Of a stretch of 64,000 bases of DNA, positions 61,700 to 64,000 are shown piece by piece. The notes beneath the pieces were generated by a model. It did not search any database. It saw only the letters and a list, made by a program, of their open reading frames with translations, and was not told the DNA's origin. Every line of letters starts with the position of its first letter. Position 1 is the stretch's first letter. The DNA comes from Tubiluchus corallicola. Lineage: Eukaryota > Priapulida > Priapulimorpha > Priapulimorphida > Tubiluchidae. The position numbers were made by a program, and so were the translations under genes. Where the stretch lies: positions 62,001 to 126,000 of the forward strand of contig JAQGDQ010000021.1 of assembly GCA_030141605.1 (NCBI GenBank), written 5' to 3'.

Positions 61700-64000
61700 C
61701 TGGTTTTGCTTTAAACGAGGATGAGGCACGCCTGAGTTACTAAGAGAAAATACTGATAGCCTGACAGTCTTGAAAAACTGTTTTACTTGGACCGTGAATA
61801 AATTAACCTACATAGTACACGTCTGATATATTTACTCAGGACGTTAATAATCGACAGCTAATAAACAGACACCAAAATGTAGGGCGAGCACACGTGATGT
61901 CTGGTTCAAGCTTCAAGCTGTTATTCTGTAAAAGGTGCGGTGACTCTGATACAGTTAAGATTTTTAAATTTTTAAAATTATATTAATGCTATATAATATC
62001 CACCGGCCCTAATTGTTTTTTTAATGCTGGGCTCAAACGGAATTTTGCAGATTCTGTTCGGTCGAATTTTACACGGGTGCAAATAGAGACGATAACTATA
62101 TTAGCTGTAACTAAGAGAGACGATAACCAAAGCATGCGATGCCATTCATCGACATGACAAGAAGCGTAACTTCCTAGATAAAAACCACTATACGCATTTT
62201 AACTGCTGGTTAGTATTACAGTATTATGCTACTGTGTTTTGTAGGGCGGGCCAAATTACAAGTTTGACATTAACCGTTAGCGCAATTTGGCATTGTTAGG
62301 TCAATTCTGATCTGATTTAGCATGGCACTGGACAGGTCTATAATACAAGTGAAATGCATCAAATACACATCTTAATGTATCATAATGTGACCCGGGTCAT
62401 GATAAAGATCAAATATCGCTAAAACGTCATGATATAAATGGACATAAAAATGCAAAATTTTACTGACACGCTACAGCACTAAACTGACAATGACAAGAAC
62501 ATTTTGTTGTCTAAGTGATAACGTCAGTAGGAAGGCATACACAAAATATTACATGTTATGTAGTTAAAGTTTAACCACTACTCCTGTAACACAAAAAACA
62601 TCAGGATTCAATCTAACAACATTAGCTGTGGCAGTTTAGCAACAAATCAGCGGGCTTTTCCCACTGGCTAGACGATTGTTAGGAAGAAAATTATTATAAA
62701 ATGTTACAAATTATTTGCATTGTGCAAAAAGGCTGATAATAAAGCCCCAGGCTGTTCTTGTTTTTACTATACAGTGAACATACCAAGGAGATTCAATATA
62801 TTGTTTAGTATATTAAACCTCCCTGGAACATACCCACATAATATGGCAATGCAGCAATCTGAATAAAACATTTAGTTCCTAAAACAATAGTTTTTCATGT
62901 AAGTTGGTTTTTATGATACAGCAAGCAAAGGACACAATTTAGATTCGAGTGATGCTTGACGAACTAATCTTTTGCATTCATTACAAATGCATTTTTCTTC
63001 TATTTGTGATATCTAAAACCATCGCCCAAGTAAAATAAAATAAATTCATGAAATATATGATTAAGTAACTATAAATGTATTAATGATAAGAGACATTGGA
63101 CTGCATTATTTGAAATTTGACGCATCTCAACTTATATAAAAGGCGTCGACTCAACCGAAAATCTAAACCATATGCACAAAGAAAACTTTATAATTGCAGG
63201 AAAAGCTAATTAAACTACTGTACAACAGAATCATTAATCTTCGAACATGCACTTTTGAAGTCATAATCATGTTATGTAGTTTTAATTTTATGTGTATTAC
63301 TGAGCTATTACGTTGACATACAGCTAAAGTTTGAAGTATGTTGTGATCCTTAAAGTCAATTTACAAGAAAGACATAAAAGACAACAGCAAATAAAAAGGA
63401 CAAAGTAGGCAAAAAGCTGCAGCAAAGGTTTCACTCCTTTAATGTATTAGACTAGGACCATCTAATCCAGGTAAACAGTATCATACCGAATACAATGCAA
63501 AAACAAGAATTGGTGTGCCTCGAAATTATAGTTCATGATGCGAAAATCCATCATAGTTAACACAATTTTGGATCATAGCGGTTCTACATAATAAATAATA
63601 AAACTATATAATTATAAAGCAATTTGAAGTACTTTATAACTCGTGCATATGTCTGTTACATACCACTACTAAGACTGTATTTAGAAATATTTGTCTCAAA
63701 TTGTGTAATAAATTAATGACCACACAGGAAGGGTTGTATGACCACACTCAGAATGTAATAAAATAAGCGCGTGTCCATGCTCTACATCTACTTAACAGAT
63801 AACAAGAACATTGGGCACTTTAATGTACTACCATTATAATGAAATATTATCAAACACCAATTTTAGCTTTTAAAGGTTGAAAGTAAATCAAAATTTGAAA
63901 CAAACCAAATTAAGCAAACAAGTTTAACAATTTTACATAACAAAAATAACAAAAAAAGCTCATTTATAATAAACGATATTAAGTGGTCAAGTAATATACA
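61700..64000. other. No feature recognised
   Basis: AT-rich DNA with no exon, RNA gene or repeat that I can support; presumably 5' flank or further intron of the minus-strand gene. Confidence 0.4.

Overview
The window is AT-rich animal nuclear DNA: spliced genes with GT/AG introns, short phase-matched exons, microsatellites, MITE/hAT-type transposons and tRNA-derived SINE fragments. A TALPID3 homologue and an LC3C-type ATG8 suggest a non-insect, non-nematode metazoan, probably a marine or aquatic invertebrate; the phylum cannot be fixed from this sequence. Most computed open frames are noise. The genes below were found by reading short exons across splice sites and checking that intron phases chain.

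Layout. (1) About 1-31.8 kb, minus strand: the 5' part of a cAMP-dependent protein kinase catalytic subunit (PKA-C) gene. Exon 3 (glycine loop and catalytic-pocket lysine), exon 2, and the canonical myristoylated first exon at 27.5 kb are clear; the rest of the kinase lies beyond the left edge. Between and upstream of these sit several candidate alternative first exons (10.5, 17.9, 20.1 and 31.6 kb) and two in-frame cassette exons (8.0 and 21.5 kb). The first exons end in phase 1, and the cassettes are phase 1 to 1, so all can join exon 2. Two of the first exons have a TATA box upstream, and a third TATA box lies at 21.8 kb. The large intron also holds a 487-bp MITE (5.4 kb) and a nested hAT-type transposon complex (13.3-19.3 kb). 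(2) 28-38.5 kb: mostly intergenic, with a 16-bp minisatellite, an 85-bp tandem duplication, an acidic-coding trinucleotide tract and a (CT)n tract. (3) 38.7-42.7 kb, plus strand: a complete four-exon LC3C-like ATG8 gene with a perfect CRE palindrome upstream. (4) 42.7 to about 55.5 kb (probably to 61.6 kb), minus strand: a TALPID3/KIAA0586 homologue. Twenty consecutive exons, all phase-compatible, encode about 918 residues to the stop; candidate N-terminal exons lie at 56.7, 60.6 and 61.5 kb. LC3C and TALPID3 converge tail to tail. (5) 57-64 kb: little beyond the candidate TALPID3 5' exons.

Functionally these are a cAMP-pathway kinase, an autophagy ubiquitin-like modifier and a centriole/ciliogenesis scaffold. 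They look like ordinary genomic neighbours, not a cluster. The most interesting item is the set of alternative N-termini inferred for PKA-C, especially a 79-residue, extremely acidic leader.
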